Notes under the pieces: model-generated | Seen by the model: the letters and a program-made list of their open reading frames with translations, nothing else | What the model was told of the DNA's origin: nothing | Database searches by the model: none | Assembly (NCBI GenBank): GCA_964442285.1 | Contig: CAYTZH010000032.1 | Span: 1 to 60,548 of the forward strand | Length of the DNA stretch: 60,548 nt | Source of the DNA: CAYTZH01 sp964442285 | Lineage (GTDB): Bacteria; Myxococcota_A; UBA9160; JAFDET01 | Direction: 5' to 3' | Shown: positions 8,047 to 15,832 of the stretch, one piece after another | How the letters are laid out: each line of letters starts with the position of its first letter | Position numbering within the stretch: the stretch's first letter is position 1 | Translations under genes and position numbers: made by a program

Positions 8047-8430
8047 ATGGGACTGCGCGTCACCAGCGGCCACCACGTCTCCTTCTCGGTGAGCGACCTC
8101 GCGCGCAGCCGCGCCTTCTACGAGGGGGTGCTGGGCTTCGCGCCGATCGAGCGACCGGACTTCCCGTTCCCGGGCATGTGGTACGGCGTGGGCGCCATCG
8201 AGGTACACCTGATCGTGCCGCCCGGCGCCGAGACCGACGTGGAGGTCCGAGGCCCCAACCCGCTCCAGAACCACGCCGCCTTCGCCATCGAGAGCTACGA
8301 GGAGGCCGCGGCACACCTCTCGGCCCACGGCATCCCCTTCAGCGGGCTCGGCCCCGAGCGCGGACAGCTCTTCCTGCGGGATCCCGACGGCAACCAGATC
8401 GAGCTGATCGTCGCGGACAAGGGACCCTGA
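8047..8430 (+). CDS. VOC superfamily (glyoxalase/dioxygenase-like) protein
   Basis: Protein of 127 residues with two beta-alpha-beta-beta-beta modules. Likely metal ligands are His10 (GHHVSFSV), Glu52 or His54 (AIEVHLI), His76 (QNHAAFAI) and Glu119 (GNQIELIV). The family covers lyases, dioxygenases and epimerases; the substrate is not evident. TACGCT (8035-8040) ends 6 nt before the ATG, predicting a leaderless message. Its stop lies at the edge of the 55-bp repeat that flanks the assembly gap. Confidence 0.9.
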   Translation: MGLRVTSGHHVSFSVSDLARSRAFYEGVLGFAPIERPDFPFPGMWYGVGAIEVHLIVPPGAETDVEVRGPNPLQNHAAFAIESYEEAAAHLSAHGIPFSGLGPERGQLFLRDPDGNQIELIVADKGP

Positions 8431-8477
8431 GCGCAGACCACGCGCCGGGCGGCGCCCGTCGTCGGGGGAGCCCGCCG
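8423..8477. repeat. 55-bp direct repeat, left copy (before the gap)
   Basis: Bases 8423-8477 are identical to 8578-8632 on the other side of the N run. The left copy contains the VOC stop codon. It is either an unmerged contig overlap or a real tandem duplication. Confidence 0.97.
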
Positions 8478-8577
8478 NNNNNNNNNNNNNNNNNNNNNNN
8501 NNNNNNNNNNNNNNNNNNNNNNNNNNNNNNNNNNNNNNNNNNNNNNNNNNNNNNNNNNNNNNNNNNNNNNNNNNNNN
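8478..8577. other. Assembly gap of exactly 100 N
   Basis: Conventional placeholder length, so true distance is unknown. Because both flanks are the same 55 bp, the missing sequence may be nothing at all (contigs overlapping by one assembly word) or extra copies of a tandem repeat. Confidence 0.99.
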
Positions 8578-8632
8578 GACCCTGAGCGCAGACCACGCGC
8601 CGGGCGGCGCCCGTCGTCGGGGGAGCCCGCCG
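8578..8632. repeat. 55-bp direct repeat, right copy (after the gap)
   Basis: Identical to 8423-8477. It runs directly into the -35 region of the promoter at 8635. Confidence 0.97.
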
Positions 8633-8634
8633 GT

Positions 8635-8663
8635 TTGAAGGTCCGTCTCTGTTTCCTTATGCT
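8635..8663 (+). promoter_or_regulatory. Sigma70-type promoter of the ureido/amide operon
   Basis: TTGAAG (8635-8640), a 17-bp spacer, then TATGCT (8658-8663). This is one of the best -35/-10 pairs in the window and should start transcription near 8670, ahead of seven coupled genes ending at 15832. Confidence 0.7.
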
Positions 8664-9212
8664 GTGGAACGGTCGGACGGGCACACACCGCCCCTCCGGC
8701 CTTTTGTTTTGACGCTGCCCCGCGACTCCCAGCTTCGGCCCCCCCAAACTCGGTCCCTTCTGGGAGCCTGCGCCGTGGCCTTCCTCGTCGGCGCGCCCGC
8801 GCCCCTCACGTGGGCCGAATCCGGCGCGGCCGCGCCGTGGACTCTCGAAGCGAGTCCGGACCTCTCCACCGATGGCGTCTACCAACTGCGCTGGAAGGGA
8901 GCCGCGGGCCCGGTGGTGCTCGAGGAGGCCGCGACGGAGGCGTTCGTGGCCCCGAGGGTCGTGTATCGCGGTGAGGCCCGTGCGACCGTCGTGAGCGGAC
9001 GCGCGAGCGGGACCTATCACTACCGCATCCGCCGGCCCGAGAGCGGCCGCGAAGCAGCCCTCGCCCTGACGGAGGTGACCGTGGAACATCACTCCCTCGC
9101 GCGTGCGTTCGGGTTCTTCGCCGCCGGCCTCTTCGTCTTCCTCGCCACCGTGTGGCTCGTCCTCGGTGGCAGCGATGCACCCGACGCCTCCGAAGGCAGC
9201 GCGACGCGATGA
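8664..9212 (+). CDS. Membrane-anchored FNIII-like protein
   Basis: Secreted, C-terminally anchored protein of up to 182 residues. A hydrophobic stretch SLLGACAVAFLVGAPAPLTWA acts as signal peptide, then comes a beta-rich domain (YQLRWKG, YHYRIRR) resembling fibronectin type III, then one transmembrane helix near residues 148-170 and a short tail. The GTG at 8664 directly abuts the -10 hexamer, so the true start is probably TTG 8709, which leaves a good signal peptide. Its stop overlaps the amidohydrolase start by ATGA. Function unknown; it may present or bind the substrate of the operon. Confidence 0.7.
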   Translation: MERSDGHTPPLRPFVLTLPRDSQLRPPQTRSLLGACAVAFLVGAPAPLTWAESGAAAPWTLEASPDLSTDGVYQLRWKGAAGPVVLEEAATEAFVAPRVVYRGEARATVVSGRASGTYHYRIRRPESGREAALALTEVTVEHHSLARAFGFFAAGLFVFLATVWLVLGGSDAPDASEGSATR

Positions 9213-10453
9213 GCGCGGCCCGCGGCCTCCGGATCGACGTCGACCGCCTGAGGTCGGACCTCGGCGCCCTGGCCCGCATCGGCCGGCGCCCGGACGACCC
9301 GGGGATCTACCGCATGGCCTTCAGCGAGGCGGACATGGCCGCCCGCTCCTGGCTCTGCCAGCGCATCGGGCAGGCCGGGCTCGAGCCGGTCCAGGACGGT
9401 GCGGCCAATCTGGGAACGCGGCTCGGCGAACCCGACGCCCCCTGCGTCATGACCGGCTCGCACCTCGACTCCGTGCCGGGCGGGGGCCAGCTCGACGGCA
9501 CCCTGGGCGTGCTGAGCGGCCTCGAGGCGATCCGGGTGCTGCACGAGAGCGGCGTGGAGCTGGCGCGGCCGGTCGAGCTCGTGGCGTTCTCCGACGAGGA
9601 GGGACGCTTCGGGGGAATGCTGGGATCCCAGGCCCTGAGCGGCCGCCTCACCCCGGAGTCGATCCACGCGGCCCGCGACCTCTCCGGCGTGACCCTCGAG
9701 GAGGCCATGGCAGCCCAGGGCTGGAATGCCCTGGACGCCCTCGCGGCGCAGCGGGAGCCGGACAGCATCCACGCCTTTGTCGAGCTCCACATCGAGCAGG
9801 GTCCGGTGCTCGACCGGAACGGCTCGACGCTCGGCCTCGTGGAGGCCATCACCGGGCTCTTCCGCTGGGACGTCCGCCTGACCGGCACCGCCAATCACGC
9901 GGGGACCACGCCCATGGACCTGCGCCAGGACGCCTTCCAGGGGCTCGCGGAATTCGCGAGCGCCATCGACCGGGTGCTCGAGGAGCACGGCAGCCCGCGC
10001 AGCCGCGCCACCGTCGGCCGCGTGGACCTGCTCCCGGGTGCCGCCAACGTGATTCCGGGGGAGGCGCGCTTCTCCCTGGAGGCGCGGGACACCGATCCCG
10101 CCGTGCTCGACGCCCTGGGGCTCGCCTGCCGGCGCACCCTCTCGGCCATCGCCCGGCGGCGCGGCCTCATGTTCGAGTTCGAGGTGGTGAGCGAGATCGC
10201 GCCCGTGGCCTGCAGCGGACGGGTGATGGACGCCATCCGCGCGGCGTCCCAGGAGCTCAAGGTCGAGCCGTACCCGATGCCCAGCGGCGCCGCCCACGAC
10301 ACCCAGATGGTCGCCGGGATCGCTCCGGCGGGAATGATCTTCGTGCCCAGCCGCGACGGGCGCAGCCACTCGCCCGCCGAGTGGACGTCGTGGAGGGACA
10401 TCGAGGTGGGCGCGAACGCTCTGCTGCAGACCCTGGTGGAGCTGGCCTCGTGA
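9209..10453 (+). CDS. M20-family amidohydrolase (allantoate / N-carbamoyl-amino-acid hydrolase group)
   Basis: Metal-dependent hydrolase of 414 residues. Metal ligands are His85 (GSHLDSV), Asp96 (QLDGTLG), Glu130-Glu131 (SDEEGRF), His194 (ELHIEQG) and His387 (GRSHSPAE). The IEQGPVLD and GAAHD signatures place it with AllC, HyuC and beta-ureidopropionase rather than with peptidases of M20. These enzymes cleave ureido groups to CO2, ammonia and an amine. Which ureido compound is used is unknown. ATG 9209 overlaps the previous stop; the end overlaps the next GTG by 4 bp. Confidence 0.92.
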   Translation: MSAARGLRIDVDRLRSDLGALARIGRRPDDPGIYRMAFSEADMAARSWLCQRIGQAGLEPVQDGAANLGTRLGEPDAPCVMTGSHLDSVPGGGQLDGTLGVLSGLEAIRVLHESGVELARPVELVAFSDEEGRFGGMLGSQALSGRLTPESIHAARDLSGVTLEEAMAAQGWNALDALAAQREPDSIHAFVELHIEQGPVLDRNGSTLGLVEAITGLFRWDVRLTGTANHAGTTPMDLRQDAFQGLAEFASAIDRVLEEHGSPRSRATVGRVDLLPGAANVIPGEARFSLEARDTDPAVLDALGLACRRTLSAIARRRGLMFEFEVVSEIAPVACSGRVMDAIRAASQELKVEPYPMPSGAAHDTQMVAGIAPAGMIFVPSRDGRSHSPAEWTSWRDIEVGANALLQTLVELAS

Positions 10454-11211
10454 GCGAGGAGCAGCGGCGCAACGACGGCAGCGAGTCCGGATTCGAGCAC
10501 GTCGACCCGCTGCGTGACTCGTATCGCGAAGCGATCACCGAGAGCCCGGCGGTCCAGCGCTCGCTCCAGGCCTTCCACACCGCGCTCCTCTGCATCGACC
10601 TCCAGTACCTGGATGCGGCCCCCGACATCGGCGTCTTCGCCGAGGCGGCGAGCCACGGCGTTCCCGAGGAGGCCCAGCGCTACTACTTCGAGCAGCTCGA
10701 CCGCGTGGTACTTCCCAACGTGCGCCGCCTCCAGGACGCCTTCCGACGGCATCGCCTGGAGGTGATCCACACGCGCATCCAGTCCCTCACCCGGGACGGG
10801 AGGGACCGGGGCCCCCAGCACAAGCGGCTCGGGCTCCACGCCCCGCCCGGCTCGAAGGAAGCGCAGTTCCTGGAGGTGGTGGCTCCGGTCGGCGACGAGA
10901 TCGTGATCAACAAGACGGCCTCGGGCGTCTTCAACGCCACCAACCTCTCCTACGTCCTGCGCAACCTGGCCATCACCGGACTCTTCGTGGTGGGCGTGTA
11001 CTCCAACGAGTGCGTCTCGACGGCGATCCGCGACGCGTGCGATCTCGGCTTCCACACGACCCTGATCGCGGACGGCTGCGCCACGGTGACGCCCGAGCTC
11101 CAGGAGGCGACCATCACGAGCGTCAAGGACCGCTACGCCCGCGTGATCGACACCGACGAGGCGATCGCCGAGCTCGGGATGCTGATGGGAGCCCTCCCCC
11201 CGAATGGCTGA
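10450..11211 (+). CDS. Isochorismatase-fold cysteine amidohydrolase
   Basis: Protein of 253 residues. The catalytic triad of the cysteine-hydrolase family is clear: Asp50 (LLCIDLQ), Lys155 (VINKTASG) and Cys188 (YSNECVSTA). Relatives include ureidoacrylate, N-carbamoylsarcosine and biuret amidohydrolases and nicotinamidase. An N-terminal extension of about 40 residues precedes the core. It starts at GTG by GTGA overlap with the M20 gene, so both hydrolases are made together, and ends inside the symporter start. Confidence 0.9.
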   Translation: MSEEQRRNDGSESGFEHVDPLRDSYREAITESPAVQRSLQAFHTALLCIDLQYLDAAPDIGVFAEAASHGVPEEAQRYYFEQLDRVVLPNVRRLQDAFRRHRLEVIHTRIQSLTRDGRDRGPQHKRLGLHAPPGSKEAQFLEVVAPVGDEIVINKTASGVFNATNLSYVLRNLAITGLFVVGVYSNECVSTAIRDACDLGFHTTLIADGCATVTPELQEATITSVKDRYARVIDTDEAIAELGMLMGALPPNG

Positions 11212-12652
11212 GATGGGCGAGGTCGCGCTCGACCCGGTCGTAGGCTGGCTCATCCTCGCGGGCTTCAGCGCGCTCTGGGTCGCGATCGGCTGGTGGCTCG
11301 GTCGTGGCCACGGCGAGCTCGAGGAGTACATGCTCGCCGGCCGCAAGGTCGGCCTGGCTCTCGGCACGGCCACGGCCATGGCCACCTGGGTCACCAGCAA
11401 CACCACCATGGCCGCGCCCCAGGTGGCGCTCCAGCTCGGGCTGTGGGGAATGGTCGGCTACTCCCTCGGCTCGGTCGGCCTGCTGCTCTTCGCGCCCCTG
11501 GCGCGGCGGATCCGCGCGCTGATGCCCCGCGGCTTCACCAGCGGGGACTTCGTGCGCCTGCGCTACGGCGTGACCGCGTGGCGGGTCTTCCTCGCGATCT
11601 CCCTCTTCTACGCCCTCGGCTGGCTGATCTCCATGGGGATGGCGGGTGGCGTCCTGATCCACGCCCTCACGGGCATCCGCTACGAGGTGGGGATGACCGT
11701 GATCGTCAGCATCTGCGTGGCCTACACGATGCTGGGCGGGCTGCGCGCCGTGATCGGCACCGATTTCGCCCAGACCCTGATCATCATCGGGGGCGTGGCG
11801 ACCCTGGCCTGGCTGGCGATCGCCCGGGTGGGCTTCGAGCCGATGCACGCGGCGGTCGTGCGCGAACGACCCGAGCTGCTCAACCTGCTCATGCCCGCCG
11901 CGATCATGTTCCTGTTCAACAACCTGCTCTTCGGGCTCGGCGAGATCTTCCACTCCAACGTCTGGTGGAGCCGCGCCTTCGCCTTCCGCGAGGGGGTCGG
12001 CTTCCCCGCCTACCTGACGGCCGGCCTGCTGTGGATCCCGATCCCGATCGTCGCCGGCTTCGTGGCTCTGGCGGTGCCGGCCCTCGGCCTGAACGTGCCG
12101 GCGGCCGACATGGTGGGGCCGCTGGTAGCCGCCGAGCTCCTGGGCACCGCGGGGGCGGTGCTCGTCTTCGTCGTCATCTTCGCGGCCCTGGCCTCCAGCC
12201 TCGACTCCCTGCTCGCCGCCACCTCCGACCTCGTGCTCACGGACCTCTACAAGGGCCACCTCCGGCCCGACGCCGGGCCCGAGGAGCTGGCGCGCGCGGC
12301 CCGATGGGTCGTGCTGGGGCTCGGCGTGCTCACCTGGATGCTGTGCATGCCGCGGATCGGAACCCTCGCCGCGCTGCTCTACTTCACCGGCGCCTTCGTG
12401 GCGAGCACGATCTGGCCCATCGCGGCGGGCCTCTTCTGGCGACGAGCCAGCTCCCTCGGCGCCGTCTGGGGCATGCTGCTCGGCACCGCGTGCGGCCTCG
12501 CGGCCTATCGGCAGATCGGCTTCTACGTGGCAGCCCTGGTGTCGGCCTTCGTGTCCATGGCCATCGTGTGGGTTGCGGCACACGTGGCACCGGACCGGTT
12601 CGACTGGAGCGAGCTCGACCCGGATCGCGCCCTGGGGGACACCGCGCCGTGA
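11204..12652 (+). CDS. Sodium:solute symporter (SSS family)
   Basis: Transporter of 482 residues with about 13 membrane helices. Family features include the LEEYMLAGRKVG cytoplasmic loop, MATWVTSNTTMAAPQ in helix 2, and the sodium-site segment FAALASSLDSLLAATSDL. The last motif is shared by several SSS groups, including urea permeases of the DUR3 type. Given two neighbouring amidohydrolases, a ureide, amide or amino-acid substrate is likely (inference). The gene overlaps the isochorismatase-like gene by 8 bp and the small membrane peptide by 4 bp. Confidence 0.92.
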   Translation: MAEMGEVALDPVVGWLILAGFSALWVAIGWWLGRGHGELEEYMLAGRKVGLALGTATAMATWVTSNTTMAAPQVALQLGLWGMVGYSLGSVGLLLFAPLARRIRALMPRGFTSGDFVRLRYGVTAWRVFLAISLFYALGWLISMGMAGGVLIHALTGIRYEVGMTVIVSICVAYTMLGGLRAVIGTDFAQTLIIIGGVATLAWLAIARVGFEPMHAAVVRERPELLNLLMPAAIMFLFNNLLFGLGEIFHSNVWWSRAFAFREGVGFPAYLTAGLLWIPIPIVAGFVALAVPALGLNVPAADMVGPLVAAELLGTAGAVLVFVVIFAALASSLDSLLAATSDLVLTDLYKGHLRPDAGPEELARAARWVVLGLGVLTWMLCMPRIGTLAALLYFTGAFVASTIWPIAAGLFWRRASSLGAVWGMLLGTACGLAAYRQIGFYVAALVSAFVSMAIVWVAAHVAPDRFDWSELDPDRALGDTAP

Positions 12653-12771
12653 CCGCCTCCGTCGACCTGCTACGCATCCTGGTCACGATCGCGACCGTGG
12701 GCGCCACGGCGGCACCGCTGCTCCTGGCGGTGCTCTTCGTCCGCGACGCGCTGCGAGGAAAGATATGGTGA
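12649..12771 (+). CDS. Small single-pass membrane protein, probable symporter accessory subunit
   Basis: A 40-residue peptide beginning MTASVDLLRILV, with one transmembrane helix (about residues 8-31) and a positive C-terminus RDALRGKIW. GTG 12649 overlaps the symporter stop (GTGA) and the stop lies 7 bp inside the transcarbamoylase gene, so translation is coupled on both sides. Peptides of this size and position accompany many SSS symporters; a role in assembly or activity is inferred from that pattern only. Confidence 0.75.
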   Translation: MTASVDLLRILVTIATVGATAAPLLLAVLFVRDALRGKIW

Positions 12772-13820
12772 ATCCCGTGCTCCACGAGCGCCTGACCGCC
12801 CCGTACGGCGAGCGGGCCCTCGACGTCCAGGGTTTCGAGAAGCCCCGCTCCCTGATGGAAGCGATCGAGGAGGACCTGGCGCCGCTTCTGGACCTCGCCC
12901 ACCGACCGCTGATCACCGCCCGACAGTTCGAGCGCGCCCAGCTCGTGCAGCTCTGCCGGCTCGCCGCCCGCTACGAGACCCAGCCCCAGATGATCAACCG
13001 GCCCCTCACCGGGAAGATCATGATCAGCGCTTTCTACGAGCCGAGCACCCGCACCCGGCTCTCCTTCGAGAGCGCATGGCACCGGCTCGGCGGCGACGTC
13101 ATGTCGATCACCGACCCGCTCTCCACGGGGATCGCCAAGGGCGAGTCCCTCTACGACGTGGGCGAGATGCTGAATCACTACGGCGACCTGGTGGTGCTGC
13201 GCGACAGCGACGACCAGTCCGTCTACAAGATGCTCGAGTCCCTCCACATCCCGATCATCAACGCGGGCAACGGCATCGACGAGCACCCGACCCAGGCCCT
13301 CGCGGACATCTACGCCCTGCTCAAGTGGCGTCCCGAGATCCTGCAGCCAGGCTCCCGCGAGCCGGTGCGCATCGGCATCGTCGGCGTTCCCGGGCAGATG
13401 CGGACGGTGCGGAGCCTGCTGATCTTCCTCGCGGCCTTTGCGCCCAGCCTGGGACCCGTGGTGGTGGTCTCCGACGAGGACGAGCAGTTCTCCCCGGGCC
13501 AGCGCGAGGAGCTCGAGGAGGCCGGCCTGCGGATCCAGCTCACGAGCGACCTCGGCGCCGCCCTCCCCGGGCTCGACGTGGTGTACATCAACGCCATCGC
13601 TTGGAAGGGAGAGGGCTACGAGGAGCTGGGGACCCGCTACCGCCTTTCGTCGGCCTCCCCCCTGGCCCGCGAGGCGATCATCCTGCATCCGCTCGCCCGG
13701 GGCGACGAGCTCGATCGGGACCTGGACGCCACCGCGCACAACTGGTACTTCGCACAGGCTCGGGGCGCCGTCTTCATCCGCATGGCGTTGCTGTCCGCGC
13801 TGCTGAAGAGCTACGTCTAG
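12765..13820 (+). CDS. Aspartate-transcarbamoylase-like enzyme of unknown acceptor
   Basis: Protein of 351 residues with the carbamoyl-phosphate site of transcarbamoylases: STRTR (94-98), HPTQALAD (174-181) and a conserved Arg in GQMRTVRS. The C-terminal HNWYFAQARG block is ATCase-like. However, the aspartate-binding loop that reads RVQ in PyrB is replaced by NAIAW (276-280), and HPLPR has become HPLAR. The ornithine markers (SMG, HCLP) are absent too. It therefore probably carbamoylates, or phosphorolyses, a different molecule. About 45 extra residues precede the domain. ATG 12765 overlaps the small peptide gene. No pyrI or pyrC is nearby. Confidence 0.85.
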   Translation: MVNPVLHERLTAPYGERALDVQGFEKPRSLMEAIEEDLAPLLDLAHRPLITARQFERAQLVQLCRLAARYETQPQMINRPLTGKIMISAFYEPSTRTRLSFESAWHRLGGDVMSITDPLSTGIAKGESLYDVGEMLNHYGDLVVLRDSDDQSVYKMLESLHIPIINAGNGIDEHPTQALADIYALLKWRPEILQPGSREPVRIGIVGVPGQMRTVRSLLIFLAAFAPSLGPVVVVSDEDEQFSPGQREELEEAGLRIQLTSDLGAALPGLDVVYINAIAWKGEGYEELGTRYRLSSASPLAREAIILHPLARGDELDRDLDATAHNWYFAQARGAVFIRMALLSALLKSYV

Positions 13821-13822
13821 CC

Positions 13823-15832
13823 GTGTGCGGGATCGCCGGCATCCTCCACGCCGACCGGACACGCCCCGTGGCGCCGGAGACCCTCGTGGCGATGGCCGCC
13901 ATCCAGCACCACCGGGGGCCCGACGGCTTCGGCTGGAAGAGCCTCGAAGGCGTCGGGTTCAGCCACGCGCGACTCACGATCATCGACCTCGACGAGGAAC
14001 GAGGGCGGCAGCCGTTCGTCTCCGCCGACGGACGGCTCCTGCTCGTGCAGAACGGCGAGCTCTACGACTACAAGCGGATCCGCGCCGAGCTCACCGCCGA
14101 CGGGGCGCAGTTCCGCACCAAGAGCGACTCGGAGATCACCCTTCACCTCTATCCCCGCCTGGGCATCGACGGAACCCTTCCCCACCTGCGGGGCGAATTC
14201 GCCTTCGCGCTCTTCGACGCCCAGGAGGACACCCTCCACCTGGTACGCGACCGCTTCGGCATCAAGCCCCTCTACTGGACGCACCTGGGCGACGCGGTGG
14301 TGTTCGGCTCGGAGCTCAAGGTGCTCTTCGCGCACCCGGAGGTGCCGAGGCGCTTCACTCCGACCGGTCTCTTTCACCAGCTCATGCAGACCATCGTTCC
14401 CGGCTCGACCGCCTTCGAAGGCATCGAGCAGGTCCGTCCGGGCCACGTGGTGAGCATCCGCCGACGCTCGGGGCGGCTCGAGGTCTCGGATCGCTGCTAC
14501 TGGGACATGCCCTTCCCCGAGGAGCACGGGCACGCCCGGCTGCCGGAGCGGGAGGCCATCGACGGAGTGCGCGCGGGCCTGCTCGAGGCGGTACAGCTGC
14601 GGCTCGAAGCCGACGTCCCCGTGGGCTGCTACCTCTCCGGCGGCATCGACTCCTGCTCGATCCTGGGTCTGGCCGCCGCGGTGCAGCAGTCGCCGGTCAA
14701 GGCCTTCACCATCGGCTTCGACAACGACGCCTACGACGAGACGCCGATTGCCCGGCAGATGGCGGCGTCCGCCGGGGCCGACCAGGACGTGCTCCGGCTC
14801 TCCGCGGACCATCTCTACGACCACTTCGAGGAGACCCTCTGGCACACCGAGCGCACGGTGTACAACACCCTGGCCGTCGCCAAGCTCCTGATGAGCCGAC
14901 ACGTCCACGAGGCAGCGTACAAGGTGGTCGTCACGGGTGAGGGCTCCGACGAGCTCTTCGCGGGCTATCCGGCCTTCCGCAACGACCTCTTCCGCCACGG
15001 CCTCGATCACATGGCGGCGGAGGAGCGCCGGCAATGGGAGGCGTTGCTCCACGAGAAGAACGCCTTGTTCAAAGGGGCCATGCTCGCCGAGGACGAGCTC
15101 GTGGATCCGGCATTGGCCCGCCGCGTGGGATTCACGCCGGCGTGCCTGCAGCCCTGGCTCGCCGCCTCCCTCCACGTACCGGACCTGCTCCATCCGGAGA
15201 TGGCCCGCGCGCTTCGGGGCTACGAGCCCGGCGCGGCCATCGCCGAGGCCCTGGACGCGAGCGCCCTGGAGGATCGCCATCCCCTCGACCGGGCGCAGTA
15301 CGTCTGGATCAAGACCATGCTCGAAGGCCAGATCCTGACCTGGGGCGGTGACCGGGTCGACATGGCGAACTCCATGGAGGCGCGTCCGGCCTTTCTCGAC
15401 CACCACCTCGCCGAGTTCGCGGCCACGCTGCCGCCGGCGGTACGGATCCGGGGCCGCGTGGAGAAGTGGGTGCTGCGGGAGGCGATGAAGGGCCTGCTGC
15501 CCGAGGTGCTCTACAAGCGGGAGAAGTTCGCGTTCATGGCGCCGCCGGCCCACACCGACCCGGCCAAGTGGGAGGCCCTCCAGGGCCTGGTGCGGCGCCA
15601 CCTGAGCCCTGAGGCGATCGAGGGAGCCGGACTCCTGAGCCGCGAGGGCGTGGGGGCGCTGTTCGACCTGCACGAGTCCCCGGACACCACCGCGGCGACG
15701 CGAAACACGCTCGACGCGATCTTCAATCACCTGATCGGCGTGCAGACCCTGCATGCCCAGTTCGTGGCCCGCGACGTGCCCGGCCAGGCGCAGGCGCGCG
15801 CCGACGAGCTCGGCTGGAAGCCCCGGACCTAG
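13823..15832 (+). CDS. Asparagine-synthetase-like glutamine amidotransferase
   Basis: Protein of 669 residues. The GTG start is fixed by the nucleophile: it places Cys2 in MCGIAGI. An N-terminal class II glutaminase domain (HHRGPDG, NGELYDY, SDSE) is followed by an ATP-pyrophosphatase domain with LSGGIDS (about 272-277) and GEGSDELFAGY. The chemistry is ATP-driven transfer of ammonia to a carboxylate. It could make asparagine, but its position 2 bp after an unusual transcarbamoylase suggests an operon-specific substrate. It shares a CTAG with the opposing proS gene at the stop. Confidence 0.92.
   Translation: MCGIAGILHADRTRPVAPETLVAMAAIQHHRGPDGFGWKSLEGVGFSHARLTIIDLDEERGRQPFVSADGRLLLVQNGELYDYKRIRAELTADGAQFRTKSDSEITLHLYPRLGIDGTLPHLRGEFAFALFDAQEDTLHLVRDRFGIKPLYWTHLGDAVVFGSELKVLFAHPEVPRRFTPTGLFHQLMQTIVPGSTAFEGIEQVRPGHVVSIRRRSGRLEVSDRCYWDMPFPEEHGHARLPEREAIDGVRAGLLEAVQLRLEADVPVGCYLSGGIDSCSILGLAAAVQQSPVKAFTIGFDNDAYDETPIARQMAASAGADQDVLRLSADHLYDHFEETLWHTERTVYNTLAVAKLLMSRHVHEAAYKVVVTGEGSDELFAGYPAFRNDLFRHGLDHMAAEERRQWEALLHEKNALFKGAMLAEDELVDPALARRVGFTPACLQPWLAASLHVPDLLHPEMARALRGYEPGAAIAEALDASALEDRHPLDRAQYVWIKTMLEGQILTWGGDRVDMANSMEARPAFLDHHLAEFAATLPPAVRIRGRVEKWVLREAMKGLLPEVLYKREKFAFMAPPAHTDPAKWEALQGLVRRHLSPEAIEGAGLLSREGVGALFDLHESPDTTAATRNTLDAIFNHLIGVQTLHAQFVARDVPGQAQARADELGWKPRT
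15829..15832. other. CTAG shared by two convergent stop codons
   Basis: The palindrome gives TAG on both strands: plus for the amidotransferase gene (15830-15832) and minus for proS (15831-15829). There is no room for a terminator between the genes. Confidence 0.95.

Noticed and set aside
12765..13820. Calling this gene pyrB (aspartate carbamoyltransferase).
   Set aside because: The aspartate-binding RVQ loop and the HPLPR motif are changed, and no other pyrimidine gene is nearby, so the name would overstate the function.
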